In this document: piece after piece, positions 21,788 through 29,786 of the stretch
How the letters are laid out: every line of letters begins with the position of its first letter
Position numbering within the stretch: position 1 is the stretch's first letter
NCBI GenBank assembly: GCA_964475385.1
Contig: CAYYWV010000015.1
Coordinates: forward strand, 1-31,567
Direction of reading: 5' to 3'
From: CAYYWV01 sp964475385
GTDB lineage: Bacteria > Pseudomonadota > Alphaproteobacteria > JAAXGF01
DNA length: 31,567 nt
Program-made: the position numbers and the translations under genes
The notes under the pieces: generated by a model
The model's database searches: none
What the model saw: only the letters and a program-made list of their open reading frames with translations
Told to the model about the DNA's origin: nothing

Positions 21788-22378
21788 ATGGATGCAGGCG
21801 ACGTTCTCGATTCGGTGTTCGCGGCCCACGCCGAGACCGCGGCCAAGACGCCGGACGCCGTGCGCGCGCCCTTCGCCCGCCTCGTCGCGGCCTCGGCCCG
21901 GGCGGTCCGCGCCGGCGGCAAGATCCTGCTTTTCGGCAACGGCGGCTCGGCGGCCGACGCCCAGCACATCGCGACCGAGCTCGTCGTCCGTTTCGCCCGC
22001 GACCGCGCGCCGATCGCGGCCATCGCTCTGACCACCGACACCTCGGCGTTGACCGCGGCCGGCAATGACCTCGGTTTCGAGGCGGTCTTCGCCCGTCAGG
22101 TCGAGGCGCTCGGGCGCGCGGGCGACGTCGCCGTCGGGATCTCGACCTCGGGCCGCAGCCCCAACGTGATCGCAGGGCTTCGCGCGGCCAAAGGGCGAGG
22201 CCTTGTCGCGGCCGCGCTCGCGGGCGGCGACGGCGGCGCGCTCCGCGGCCTCGCCGATCCCCTTCTCGTCGTGCCTTCGCGCGAGACCGCCCGCATCCAG
22301 GAGATGCACATCGCCATCGGGCACGCGCTCTGCGCGGCGCTCGAGGACGCGCTCGGCCTCGGTCAAGCGGACGATTAA
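21788..22378 (+). CDS. gmhA: Phosphoheptose isomerase (sedoheptulose-7-phosphate isomerase), SIS domain
   Basis: 196 residues, normal length for GmhA. SIS-domain landmarks are ILLFGNGGSAADAQHIATEL (46-65) with the Glu at its end, ALTTDTSALTAAGNDLGF (78-96), VGISTSGRSPNVIAGL, and the C-terminal ETARIQEMHIAIGHALC that carries the conserved Gln and His. It converts sedoheptulose 7-phosphate to D-glycero-D-manno-heptose 7-phosphate, the first step of ADP- or GDP-heptose synthesis, in the cytoplasm. It is transcribed away from the polysaccharide operon through its own promoter. Its stop TAA shares TTAA with the stop of the convergent glutathione S-transferase gene. Together with the GmhB-like phosphatase at 11736 it implies heptose in a glycan, but HldE/HddA/HddC are not in the window. 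Confidence 0.92.
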   Translation: MDAGDVLDSVFAAHAETAAKTPDAVRAPFARLVAASARAVRAGGKILLFGNGGSAADAQHIATELVVRFARDRAPIAAIALTTDTSALTAAGNDLGFEAVFARQVEALGRAGDVAVGISTSGRSPNVIAGLRAAKGRGLVAAALAGGDGGALRGLADPLLVVPSRETARIQEMHIAIGHALCAALEDALGLGQADD

Positions 22379-22980
22379 GCCGGGTCGCGGGGCGCGCTTT
22401 CGACCATCGACGGCCGTTCGGCGAAGCGCGCGAACCAAGCGGCGAGCTTCGGCTGGTCGGCGCGCCAGTCCTCGTCGGGGAAGCGGAAGTCGAGGTAGCC
22501 GAGCGCGCAGCCGATGGTGATGGCGCCGATGTCGACCGTCTCGCCGAACGCGTCGCACTCGGCTTCGAGCGCATCGAGCGCGGCGCCGATCTTGCTCATC
22601 TGGCGGTCGATGAAGGCGGTCGACTGCAAGGCGGGCTCGCGCCGTCGTTCGAGGACGATGAGGACCGCGGCGTCCAGAATCCCGTCGCCGAGCGCCTGGC
22701 GGCGCAGCGCGGTCCAGCGGGCGGGCGGCTCGGGAAACAGGCGGGGGCCGCCGTGCAGGCTGTCGAGGTACTCGCAGATCACCCGGCTGTCGTAGAGCCG
22801 CTCTCCGTCGTCGGTGATCAGCGCCGGCACCTTGCCGAGCGGGTTGTCGCTGACGAGATCGCTCGCAGGGTCGAAGGGAAGGGTCGGAATCCGTTCGATC
22901 CGGCCGCTGAGGCCGGTCTCGGCGGCGCAGACGGTCACCTTGCGGACGTAAGGCGAGGTCGGCGAGTAACGCAGCTTCAT
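22375..22980 (-). CDS. Glutathione S-transferase family protein
   Basis: 201 residues from the ATG at 22980, with a perfect AAGGAG seven bases upstream. The thioredoxin-fold N-domain has MKLRYSPTSPYVRKVTVCA with the Ser of the SPYVRK motif as likely catalytic residue, then NPLGKVPALI (cis-Pro) and LYDSRVICEYLD for glutathione binding. The helical C-domain (about 85-201) includes TVDIGAITIGCALGYLDFRF with the N-capping region of the family. It conjugates or reduces with glutathione in the cytoplasm; the substrate is unknown. It converges on gmhA with a four-base overlap, and is divergent from the methyltransferase at 23111. A TATGCT at about 23037-23042 on the minus strand may be its -10 element, with a poor -35. 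Confidence 0.88.
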   Translation of the reverse strand: MKLRYSPTSPYVRKVTVCAAETGLSGRIERIPTLPFDPASDLVSDNPLGKVPALITDDGERLYDSRVICEYLDSLHGGPRLFPEPPARWTALRRQALGDGILDAAVLIVLERRREPALQSTAFIDRQMSKIGAALDALEAECDAFGETVDIGAITIGCALGYLDFRFPDEDWRADQPKLAAWFARFAERPSMVESAPRDPA

Positions 22981-23110
22981 GGGCTTTCTCCTTGGCGCGG
23001 CGATGGTTTCGTGCCGGTCGTGTCGGCGGCGCCGAGCATAGAGCGTTTGCGGGCCGAGGGGAATCGGCGCCCGCCCGCGCGCGGTCGGGCTGTGGTACCA
23101 TCCGCCGGCG

Positions 23111-23857
23111 ATGTGGCAGGACGTGGTCGATCTCAACGCCTTCTACGCCAGCCGGCGCGGCCAGGTGGCGCGGCGCATGATCCGCCGCCGCATCCGCGCG
23201 CTATGGCCCGACGTGCATGGGCTTAGGGTGCTCGGGCTCGGCTATGCGACGCCGTACTTGCGCGTCTTCCGCGCCGAGGCCGAGCGGGTGATCGCGTTGA
23301 TGCCGGCCCATCAAGGGGCGATGCCCTGGCCGGCCGACGAACGCCGCCTGGTCGCGCTGACCGACGAGGCCGAGCTCCCGCTGCCCGACGATTCGCTCGA
23401 CCGCGTGCTCTTGGTCCACGCCGTCGAGTGCAGCGAGCAGCTCCGGCCCATGCTGCGCGAGATCTGGCGCGTGCTCGCCGGAAGCGGGCGGCTGCTCGTC
23501 GTGGTTCCCAACCGGCGCAGCATCTGGGCGCGGCTCGAACGCACGCCGTTCGGCCACGGCCAGCCGTTCAGCCGCCCTCAGCTCGACCGCCTGCTGCGCG
23601 AGAGCCTGTTCTCGCCGTTGCGGAGCACGGCCGCGCTTTACGTGCCGCCGTCGTCGCCGCGGCTGATGATGCGGCGGTTCGCCGGGGCCTGGGAAAGACT
23701 TGGCGAGCGCTGGGGGCTGCCGTTCGCGGGCGCGCTTCTGGTCGAGGCGGCGAAGCAGGTCTACGCCGCCCATCCCGAGCGTTTCGCCCGCCCGCGGGTG
23801 CGCGGCTACCGCGCGTTGACCAAAGGCGCGGCGCCGTCGCCCCGCTCCCGGCCCTGA
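23111..23857 (+). CDS. SAM-dependent methyltransferase (Methyltransf_11 type), substrate unknown
   Basis: 248 residues. It opens MWQDVVDLNAFYASRRGQVA, then motif I LRVLGLGYATPYLRVF (a divergent, non-GxGxG SAM loop), a central LPLPDDSLDRVLLVHAVECS, and VLAGSGRLLVVVPNRRSIWARLE. This combination is the alphaproteobacterial methyltransferase usually annotated next to gloB, with HGQPFSRPQLDRLL and a C-terminal helix ending AAKQVYAAHPER. I know no proven substrate. Its last 52 bases overlap the 3' end of convergent metW, the largest overlap in the window; the reading of both genes there is supported by intact domains upstream. Confidence 0.78.
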   Translation: MWQDVVDLNAFYASRRGQVARRMIRRRIRALWPDVHGLRVLGLGYATPYLRVFRAEAERVIALMPAHQGAMPWPADERRLVALTDEAELPLPDDSLDRVLLVHAVECSEQLRPMLREIWRVLAGSGRLLVVVPNRRSIWARLERTPFGHGQPFSRPQLDRLLRESLFSPLRSTAALYVPPSSPRLMMRRFAGAWERLGERWGLPFAGALLVEAAKQVYAAHPERFARPRVRGYRALTKGAAPSPRSRP

Positions 23858-24525
23858 TTCTTTTCCTGGCAGAGCAGGAACACCGCCTGGGCGGCGAGCA
23901 GGTTGGCGAGCGCGCCCCGCCCCGACAAGGGCAGCGGCCGGCCGTCGTCGTTGAGCGCGACGACGCGCGAGACCCGGGCGCCGAGATCGTCGCAGAGCGC
24001 GGTGAAGTCGCGGATCGAGCAGAGGTGGATGTTGGGGGTGTCGTACCAGGCGTGGTCGAGCGTCCGCGTCACCGGCATCCGCCCCTGGACGAGAAGCTGA
24101 AGCCGCGCCCGCCAGTGGGCGAAGTTGGGGAACGACACGATCGCGCAGCGGCCGATGCGCAGCATTTCGGCGAGCACGCGCCGGGGCTCGCGCGTGGCCT
24201 GAAGGGTCTGGCTCAGGATCACGAAGTCGAAGGCGTCGCTCGGGTAGTCGCGAAGATCGGCATCGGCGTCGCCTTGGACCACCGACAGCCCGTGGCGGAC
24301 GCAGGCGTTGACCCCGGCCTGGCTGATCTCGATCCCGCGGCCGTCGACCGCCTTGGTGCGCGTGAGATAGGCGAGAAGCGCGCCGTCGCCGCAGCCGATA
24401 TCGAGCACCCGCGCCCCGGGCCGAACCCAGTCGGCGACGATGGCGAGATCGGCGCGGATCGCGGAACCGCGCTCCGCGTCCTTGTCCGTCTCTTTCTCCG
24501 GCCCGGCGGACGGCGCTTCGCTCAT
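23806..24525 (-). CDS. metW: MetW, methionine-biosynthesis methyltransferase-like protein
   Basis: 239 residues from the ATG at 24525, which overlaps the metX stop by four bases. The family core has RADLAIVADWVRPGARVLDIGCGDG (motif I, DIGCGDGALLAYL), RGIEISQAGVNACVRHGLSV, QGDADADLRDYPSDAFDFVI, LSQTLQATREPRRVLAEMLR, and SFPNFAHWRARLQLLVQGRMPVT. MetW acts with MetX in homoserine acylation for methionine synthesis in many alpha- and gammaproteobacteria. The protein is about 20-30 residues longer than usual because of a C-terminal tail (CQEKNQGRERGDGAAPLV), which lies mostly in the overlap with the convergent methyltransferase gene. Confidence 0.92.
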   Translation of the reverse strand: MSEAPSAGPEKETDKDAERGSAIRADLAIVADWVRPGARVLDIGCGDGALLAYLTRTKAVDGRGIEISQAGVNACVRHGLSVVQGDADADLRDYPSDAFDFVILSQTLQATREPRRVLAEMLRIGRCAIVSFPNFAHWRARLQLLVQGRMPVTRTLDHAWYDTPNIHLCSIRDFTALCDDLGARVSRVVALNDDGRPLPLSGRGALANLLAAQAVFLLCQEKNQGRERGDGAAPLVNAR

Positions 24526-25697
24526 CGGCTGGGCAGGCCCCGATGCGCCGCCGCGCCGTCGAGGAAGCCCGCGAGCGCGGCGTGGAACTCGGGCTCGTCG
24601 AGCAGGAAGGCGTCGTGGCCCTTGTCGCTCTCGATCTCGACGAAGCTCACGTTGGCGGCGACCGCGTTGAGCGCGTGCACGATCTCGCGGCTCTGCGAGG
24701 TCGGGAACAACCAGTCGCTGGTGAACGAGATCACGCAGAACCGCGTCTTGGTGCCGCGGAACGCGTCCGCGAGCACGCCCCCGTACTCGGCCGCAAGGTC
24801 GAAGTAGTCCATCGCCCGGGTGATGTAGAGGTACGAGTTGGCGTCGAAGCGGTCGACGAAGGTGATCCCCTGGTGGCGGAGGTAGCTTTCGACCTGGAAA
24901 TCGGCGTCGAACCCATAGCTCAGCGCCTTGCGATCCTGAAGCTGGCGGCCGAACTTGCGGTGCAGCGCGGCCTCCGAGAGATAGGTGATATGCGCCGCCA
25001 TGCGGGCCACCGCGAGCCCGCGCACCGGGCGCACCCCCTGGCGCAGGTAATCGCCGCCGCGCCAGTTGGGGTCGGCCATGATGGCCTGGCGGCCGACCTC
25101 GTGGAAGGCGATGTTCTGGGCCGTATGCCGCACCGCGGTCGCGATCGGGACCGCGGCGAACACGCGCTCGGGGAACTTGGCCGCCCATTCGAGCGCCTGC
25201 ATGCCTCCCATCGAGCCGCCGGTCACGCAGAAGAGTTGCTCGATCCCGAGATGGTCGAGAAGCAACGCCTGGGCGCGGACCATGTCGGCGATGGTGATGA
25301 CCGGGAAGCTGAGCCCATAGGGCTCGCCGGTCTCGGGGTTGATGGCGGTCGGCCCGGTGGTTCCCATGCAGCCGCCGAGCACGTTGGCGCAGATGACGAA
25401 GAAGCGGTCGGTGTCGAGCGGCAGCCCCGGCCCGACGACCCGCTCCCACCACCCCGGACGCCCGGTCACCGGATGCGGGCCCCTGAGGTACTGGTCGCCG
25501 GTCAACGCGTGGCAGACCAGGATCGCGTTGGCGCGGTCGGCGTCGAGCGAGCCGTAGGTCTGGTAGGCGACGGTGAAGGGGCCGAGGCTCGCGCCGCAGT
25601 CGAGCCTGAGAGGCTCGTCCGCCCCGAGAACGGCCGTGGGCCCGGTCGGCTTGCGGCCGCCGGGCTCGGCGCGCGTCGATCGCCGAAGCTCGTGCAT
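24522..25697 (-). CDS. metX: Homoserine O-acetyltransferase
   Basis: 391 residues from the ATG at 25697 (MHELRRSTRAEPGG); a longer frame to a GTG at 25793 runs through the predicted promoter and is not favoured. It is an alpha/beta-hydrolase: NAILVCHALTGDQYL, a conserved GGCMGTTGP, nucleophile elbow CVTGGSMGGMQALEWA with Ser162, an Asp in SFTSDWLFPTSQSREIV, and the His in IESDKGHDAFLLDEP. The enzyme transfers acetyl (in some members succinyl) from acyl-CoA to homoserine, entering methionine synthesis. It forms a two-gene operon with metW through an ATGA overlap and is divergent from the chorismate mutase operon. No SAM riboswitch was recognised in the short leader. Confidence 0.93.
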   Translation of the reverse strand: MHELRRSTRAEPGGRKPTGPTAVLGADEPLRLDCGASLGPFTVAYQTYGSLDADRANAILVCHALTGDQYLRGPHPVTGRPGWWERVVGPGLPLDTDRFFVICANVLGGCMGTTGPTAINPETGEPYGLSFPVITIADMVRAQALLLDHLGIEQLFCVTGGSMGGMQALEWAAKFPERVFAAVPIATAVRHTAQNIAFHEVGRQAIMADPNWRGGDYLRQGVRPVRGLAVARMAAHITYLSEAALHRKFGRQLQDRKALSYGFDADFQVESYLRHQGITFVDRFDANSYLYITRAMDYFDLAAEYGGVLADAFRGTKTRFCVISFTSDWLFPTSQSREIVHALNAVAANVSFVEIESDKGHDAFLLDEPEFHAALAGFLDGAAAHRGLPSR

Positions 25698-25741
25698 GGG
25701 TCGATAGAAAGCCCGGAATCCGTGGTTGCCGCAGGGGGTGA

Positions 25742-25772
25742 ATAGTTGGCGTTTGCGGGTGGGCAATGTCAA
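25742..25772 (-). promoter_or_regulatory. Predicted metXW promoter
   Basis: Minus strand: TTGACA (25772-25767), then AACTAT (25747-25742) after 19 bases or CAACTA after 18. The -35 is perfect, but the -10 is weak and the spacing slightly long, so an activator or methionine regulator may be needed. The leader to the ATG would be about 38 bases. Confidence 0.38.
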
Positions 25773-25780
25773 CGTTTTCT

Positions 25781-25809
25781 TTGATTTTCGCACCTCCCGC
25801 GGCTACTAC
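25781..25809 (+). promoter_or_regulatory. Predicted promoter of the chorismate mutase-hisC-tyrA operon
   Basis: TTGATT (25781-25786), exactly 17 bases, then TACTAC (25804-25809). The start of transcription would be near 25816, about 29 bases before the ATG at 25845. It lies back to back with the metX promoter, the two -35 boxes only eight bases apart. Confidence 0.42.
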
Positions 25810-25844
25810 TATCGGTCTTTCGTTTCCCCTCGATTCGCACCGCT

Positions 25845-26723
25845 ATGACCGCTCGCCCGGCTACGATCGAGTCTCTGCGTCGCGAGATCGACGCGATCGA
25901 CGACCAGATACACGATCTTTTGGTGCGGCGGACCGAGATCGTCGAGGAGATCAGCGCCATCAAGGAGCAGACCGAGGACGGCCCGCCGATGCGGCCGGCG
26001 CGCGAGGTGGCGATCCTGCGCCGGCTGGTCGCGCGTCATCGCGGCGCGCTTCCGGCCGCGGCGGTGGTCCGCATGTGGCGCGAGCTCGTCGCCGCGACCA
26101 CCCGTCTGCAGGGCGATCTCGTGGTCGCGGTCTCGGCGCCCGAGCGCTCTGTCGGCTATTGGGATCTCGCCCGCGACCATTACGGGTCGGGCACCCGGAT
26201 GACGCTCCATCGCCTCGCCGCGCCGGTGATCCGCGCCGTCGCCGAGGGCTCGGCCACGATCGGCGTTCTGCCTTTGCCGCTCGACGACGAGCCCGATCCC
26301 TGGTGGCGCATGCTGGTCGCCGGCGGCGCGCGGACGCCGCGGGTCATCGCCCGGCTGCCGTTCATCGAGAACCCGGGCGGGCGGTTCGAGAACCTGGGCG
26401 CGCTCGCGATTGCGCGGATCGAGCAGGAGCCGACCGGCGACGACGTCTCGCTGGTCGTCGTCGAGGCCGAGGCCGAGCTGAGCCGCGCGAGCGTGCGCGA
26501 CGCCTTCGCGGCGGCCGGGCTCGCCGCCACCGACATCGCCGCCTGGCGCGATCCGGAAAGCGCCGAGACGCGCTTGCATCTGATCGAGATCGCCGACTTC
26601 GTCGGCCCCGGCGACGCGCGCCTCGAGATCATGCTCGGGACGCTCGGCGACGCGGGGCGCGGCGTTGCGCACCTCGGCGGCTACGCCGTCCCGCTCGCCC
26701 AGAGAAACGAGGCCACGCCATGA
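25845..26723 (+). CDS. Chorismate mutase (AroQ type) with a C-terminal extension
   Basis: 292 residues. The N-terminal about 90 are a helical AroQ chorismate mutase: SLRREIDAIDDQIHDLL, RRTEIVEEISAIKEQ, RPAREVAILRRLVARH, and VVRMWRELVAATTRLQ. It converts chorismate to prephenate, the shared step to Phe and Tyr. The remaining about 200 residues have alternating hydrophobic strands (VVAVSAPERSVGYWDLARDH, VRVIARLPFI-like) that recall a prephenate-dehydratase/periplasmic-binding fold. The TRF signature of dehydratases is absent, so I do not assign that activity. It is the first gene of an operon with hisC (ATGA overlap) and tyrA. This triple is typical of alphaproteobacteria and points to tyrosine/phenylalanine synthesis. 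Confidence 0.85.
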   Translation: MTARPATIESLRREIDAIDDQIHDLLVRRTEIVEEISAIKEQTEDGPPMRPAREVAILRRLVARHRGALPAAAVVRMWRELVAATTRLQGDLVVAVSAPERSVGYWDLARDHYGSGTRMTLHRLAAPVIRAVAEGSATIGVLPLPLDDEPDPWWRMLVAGGARTPRVIARLPFIENPGGRFENLGALAIARIEQEPTGDDVSLVVVEAEAELSRASVRDAFAAAGLAATDIAAWRDPESAETRLHLIEIADFVGPGDARLEIMLGTLGDAGRGVAHLGGYAVPLAQRNEATP

Positions 26724-27814
26724 CGACCCCCAACCCGCGGCCCGGAATCCTCGACATCACGCCCTATGTCGGCGGCAAGGCGTCGGCCGGACCCGGAACC
26801 GCGCGCCCCACGATCAAGCTGTCGTCGAACGAATCGGCGCTCGGCCCGAGCCCGCGCGCGGTCGAGGCGTACCGCGCCGCGGCGGCGACGCTCCATCGCT
26901 ATCCCGACGGCGGGGCGACGGCGCTGCGCGAAGCGCTGGCCGCGCGCCACGGGCTCGACCCCGACCGCATCGTCTGCGGCAACGGCTCGGACGAGCTTCT
27001 CTCGCTCATCGCCCGCGCCTACGCCGGTCCCGGCGACGAGGTGCTCTACAGCGCGTACGGCTTTCTGGTCTATCCGATCGCGGCGAAGAGCGCGGGCGCG
27101 ACGCCCGTGGCCGCGCCCGAGCGCGATCTTTCGACCGACGTCGACGCGCTCATCGCCCGGGCCGGGCCGAAGACGCGGATCGTCTTCGTCGCCAACCCCA
27201 ACAACCCGACCGGCTGCTGCCTGCCGGCGCGCGAGATCGCGCGCCTGCGCGCGGGCCTGCCGGCGGAGGCGCTTCTGGTCATCGACGCGGCCTACGCCGA
27301 GTATGTGGGCGATCCCGACTACGAGCCGGGCGCGGCGCTCGTCGAAGCCCACGACAACGTGGTGATGACCCGGACGTTCTCGAAGATCTTCGGGCTCGCC
27401 GGGCTCAGGCTCGGCTGGGCCTACTGCCCGGCCGCGGTCGCCGACGTGCTCAACCGGGTGCGGGGGCCGTTCAACGTGACCGCGCCGGCGCTCGCCGCCG
27501 GCGAAGCGGCGCTTGGCGATACCGAGCACCTCGCCGCCGCCCGCCGCCACAACGACCGCTGGCGGCCTTGGCTCTCGGAGAAGCTTTCGGCCCTCGGCCT
27601 CGACGTGCGGCCGAGCGCCGCCAACTTCGTCCTCGTCCGGTTCCCGCAAAGCGAAGGGCGCGATGCGGACGCCGCCAACGCTTTCCTGATGGCCCGCGGC
27701 ATCGTGCCGCGCACCATGCGCGAGTACCGCCTGCCCGACTGTCTGCGCATCACGATCGGCCTCGAAGACGAGATGCGCGCGGTGGCGGACGCGCTGGCCG
27801 AGTTCATGAGCTGA
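26720..27814 (+). CDS. hisC: Histidinol-phosphate / aromatic aminotransferase
   Basis: 364 residues, fold-type I PLP enzyme of the HisC family. Landmarks: ITPYVGGK at the start, IKLSSNESALGPSP (33-46), HRYPDGGATALREALA (58-73), GNGSDELLSLIARAY, VFVANPNNPTGCCLP with the Asn that contacts PLP, VIDAAYAEYV, and the PLP-binding Lys222 in TRTFSKIFGLAGLRLGW; the C-terminal Arg is in DCLRITIG. Encoded between chorismate mutase and tyrA, it probably serves aromatic amino-acid transamination as well as, or in place of, histidine synthesis; such HisC/AroJ enzymes commonly have both activities. The ATG overlaps the preceding stop by four bases, and tyrA begins five bases after its own stop. Confidence 0.93.
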   Translation: MTTPNPRPGILDITPYVGGKASAGPGTARPTIKLSSNESALGPSPRAVEAYRAAAATLHRYPDGGATALREALAARHGLDPDRIVCGNGSDELLSLIARAYAGPGDEVLYSAYGFLVYPIAAKSAGATPVAAPERDLSTDVDALIARAGPKTRIVFVANPNNPTGCCLPAREIARLRAGLPAEALLVIDAAYAEYVGDPDYEPGAALVEAHDNVVMTRTFSKIFGLAGLRLGWAYCPAAVADVLNRVRGPFNVTAPALAAGEAALGDTEHLAAARRHNDRWRPWLSEKLSALGLDVRPSAANFVLVRFPQSEGRDADAANAFLMARGIVPRTMREYRLPDCLRITIGLEDEMRAVADALAEFMS

Positions 27815-27819
27815 TCCCC

Positions 27820-28707
27820 ATGGCCCAATCCCCCCTGTTCGCCCGCATCGCCCTGATCGGCATCGGCCTCATCGGCTCGTCGCTCGCCCGCGTCATCCGG
27901 CGCGAGGGGCTCGCAGGCCAAATCGTCGCCTGCGCGCGACGCGCCGAGACGCTCGACGCCGTGCGCCGGCTCGGTCTCGCCGACGAGGTCACCGATGATC
28001 CGGCGGCGGCGGTCGCGGGCGCGGACCTCGTGGTCCTCGCCACCCCGCTCGGCGTCTACGCCGCGATCGCCGAGCGGATCGCGCCCCATCTCGCGCCCGG
28101 CGCCATCGTCACCGACGTGGGCTCGGTCAAGGCGGCGGCGATCGAGGCGGTCGCCCCCCATATCCCCGAAGGCGTCCATTTCGTGCCCGGCCATCCGGTG
28201 GCCGGCACCGAGCGCTCGGGCCCCGAGGCCGGCTTCGACACCCTGTTCGAAGGGCGCTGGTGCATTCTCACCCCGCCGCCCGGCGCCGACGAGGACGCGG
28301 TGGCGGCGGTCGCCGAGCTGTGGCGGCGGGCCGGCATGACCATCGAGATCATGGAGGCCGCGCACCACGACCGGGTGCTCGCCATCACCTCGCATCTGCC
28401 GCATCTCATCGCCTACACCATCGTCGGGACGGTGGCCGACCTCGAGCAGACGACCCAGCGCGAGGTCGTCAAGTACGCGGCCGGCGGCTTTCGCGACTTC
28501 ACCCGCATCGCCGCCTCGGACCCGGTGATGTGGCGCGACATCTTTCTGTCGAACCGCGAGTCCGTGCTCGAGATGCTGGGCCGCTTCAGCGAAGACCTCG
28601 CCCGTCTTCAGCGCGCGATCCGCTGGGGCGAGGGCGACGTGTTGTGCGAGCTGTTCACCCGCACCCGCGAGATCCGGCGCGGCGTCATCGAGGCCAAGCA
28701 GGCCTGA
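27820..28707 (+). CDS. tyrA: Prephenate / arogenate dehydrogenase
   Basis: 295 residues. The Rossmann NAD(P) motif is ALIGIGLIGSSLARVIRR (11-28), followed by VVLATPLGVY, VTDVGSVKAA, and the substrate loop FVPGHPVAGTERSGPEAG with its conserved His and Glu. The helical C-terminal dimer domain has ITSHLPHLIAYTIVGTV and AAGGFRDFTRIAASDPVMW, the complete TyrA signature. It catalyses oxidative decarboxylation of prephenate or arogenate in tyrosine synthesis. There is no ACT domain, so feedback control by tyrosine would have to be through the active domain. It is the last gene of the operon; the convergent DUF2125 gene ends only 13 bases away and no hairpin terminator is obvious. Confidence 0.94.
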   Translation: MAQSPLFARIALIGIGLIGSSLARVIRREGLAGQIVACARRAETLDAVRRLGLADEVTDDPAAAVAGADLVVLATPLGVYAAIAERIAPHLAPGAIVTDVGSVKAAAIEAVAPHIPEGVHFVPGHPVAGTERSGPEAGFDTLFEGRWCILTPPPGADEDAVAAVAELWRRAGMTIEIMEAAHHDRVLAITSHLPHLIAYTIVGTVADLEQTTQREVVKYAAGGFRDFTRIAASDPVMWRDIFLSNRESVLEMLGRFSEDLARLQRAIRWGEGDVLCELFTRTREIRRGVIEAKQA

Positions 28708-28720
28708 GCCGGCGGCGCGT

Positions 28721-29746
28721 TTACTCGTCCTCGGGTTCGACCACAGAGCCGAAGCGGGCGAGCGCGATCGGCCCCAGATAGACCCGCCCCTTGCGCGCCA
28801 CCAGCGGCGCTGCGATCATCCGGCGGCCGTCCTTGCCGGGGCGCGCCATGAGGTCGAGGAAGGCGGCGGCGAGCGCCCCGTCGCGCGCGTCTATGCGGCC
28901 CGCCGCGACGAAGGCCCCGATCGCCGGCCGCCAGCCCGCGACCTCGGCGTCGAGCCGGCCTTCCGGCCGCAACGCCGCATCCAGGGTGAGAACGCCCCGG
29001 GCGTCGAAGGCGAAGTCGCCCCAGCGAAACGAGAGCTTGGCGATGTCGAGCCGTCCCCCGGCCGTCCGCCAAGCGTCGAGCGCGGCGGCGTCGAACCCGG
29101 CGGGCGCAGGCGAAGGCGACGCCGCGTCGAGCGCGAGGCGCGAGAGCTTGCGGCCGAGCGGGCCGTCGAGCGCGGCCGGGAGCGAGACCGATCGGGCGTC
29201 GAGCGCAAGGGTGAGGCGGCCGTCGGCCCCCATCCCGCCGACGCCGGCAAGACGCGCGGCGGCGAGCGCGTCGCCGGCCCATTCAAGAGTGGCCGTCCCG
29301 GTCGTGAACCGGGCTTCGAGCGCGCCGTCCGCGCCGATCTCGATTTCCGCCCGGCCGTCGGCGATGCGCAGGCGGGCGGCGGCCTCGCCGGCGGGCGTTG
29401 CGCGCCGGATCGCGGTCTCCGCCGGTAGAGCCGCCGCGATCCGCCGCGGGTTCCAGGGCCGCGCCCGAGCGGTGATCCGCGCCGTCGAGAACCGCCAGCG
29501 CGCATCGCCCCGGGTCAGCGTCAGCCGCGGCTCGGCGAGGGTCATGGCGAGCGCGAAAGGAAAGCCCGCAACGTCGATCGCGCGGTACTCGAGGACGATC
29601 CCGCGCCCGCGCGCCGCCGCCGCCCAGTCGGCGATCCCGCGGGCCGCGCCTTGCGCGGCCGCGCGCCAGTAAAGGGCGTAAGCCCCGGCCATGGCGGCGA
29701 GGAGGGCGAGCGCGAGAGCGGATCGCCTGGCCGCGCGCGGGCTCAT
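28721..29746 (-). CDS. DUF2125 family protein, membrane-anchored and probably periplasmic
   Basis: 341 residues. A single N-terminal hydrophobic helix (about residues 9-27, ALALALLAAMAGAYALYW) looks like a signal anchor. The body has the DUF2125 pattern: GIVLEYRAIDVAGFPFALAM near residue 50, WRFSTARITARARPWNPRRI near 85, repeated short beta segments such as GRLTLALDARSV, and a closing RKGRVYLGPIALARFG. The family is widespread in alphaproteobacteria, has no established function, and resembles AsmA-like lipid-handling folds only loosely. It is divergent in role from both neighbours; the nrdJ stop lies 40 bases upstream on the same strand, so read-through from nrdJ is possible. Confidence 0.82.
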   Translation of the reverse strand: MSPRAARRSALALALLAAMAGAYALYWRAAAQGAARGIADWAAAARGRGIVLEYRAIDVAGFPFALAMTLAEPRLTLTRGDARWRFSTARITARARPWNPRRIAAALPAETAIRRATPAGEAAARLRIADGRAEIEIGADGALEARFTTGTATLEWAGDALAAARLAGVGGMGADGRLTLALDARSVSLPAALDGPLGRKLSRLALDAASPSPAPAGFDAAALDAWRTAGGRLDIAKLSFRWGDFAFDARGVLTLDAALRPEGRLDAEVAGWRPAIGAFVAAGRIDARDGALAAAFLDLMARPGKDGRRMIAAPLVARKGRVYLGPIALARFGSVVEPEDE

Positions 29747-29786
29747 GGGGTCTTGCCGGCCCCGCCGGGCGCGGGGCGCGGCCCCC

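Noticed and set aside
25698..25800. SAM-II riboswitch before metX
   Set aside because: SAM-II elements are common before metX/metA in alphaproteobacteria, so I looked; the leader is short and lacks the conserved pseudoknot sequence.
28708..28720. Terminator between tyrA and the DUF2125 gene
   Set aside because: Only 13 bases with no inverted repeat or T-run.
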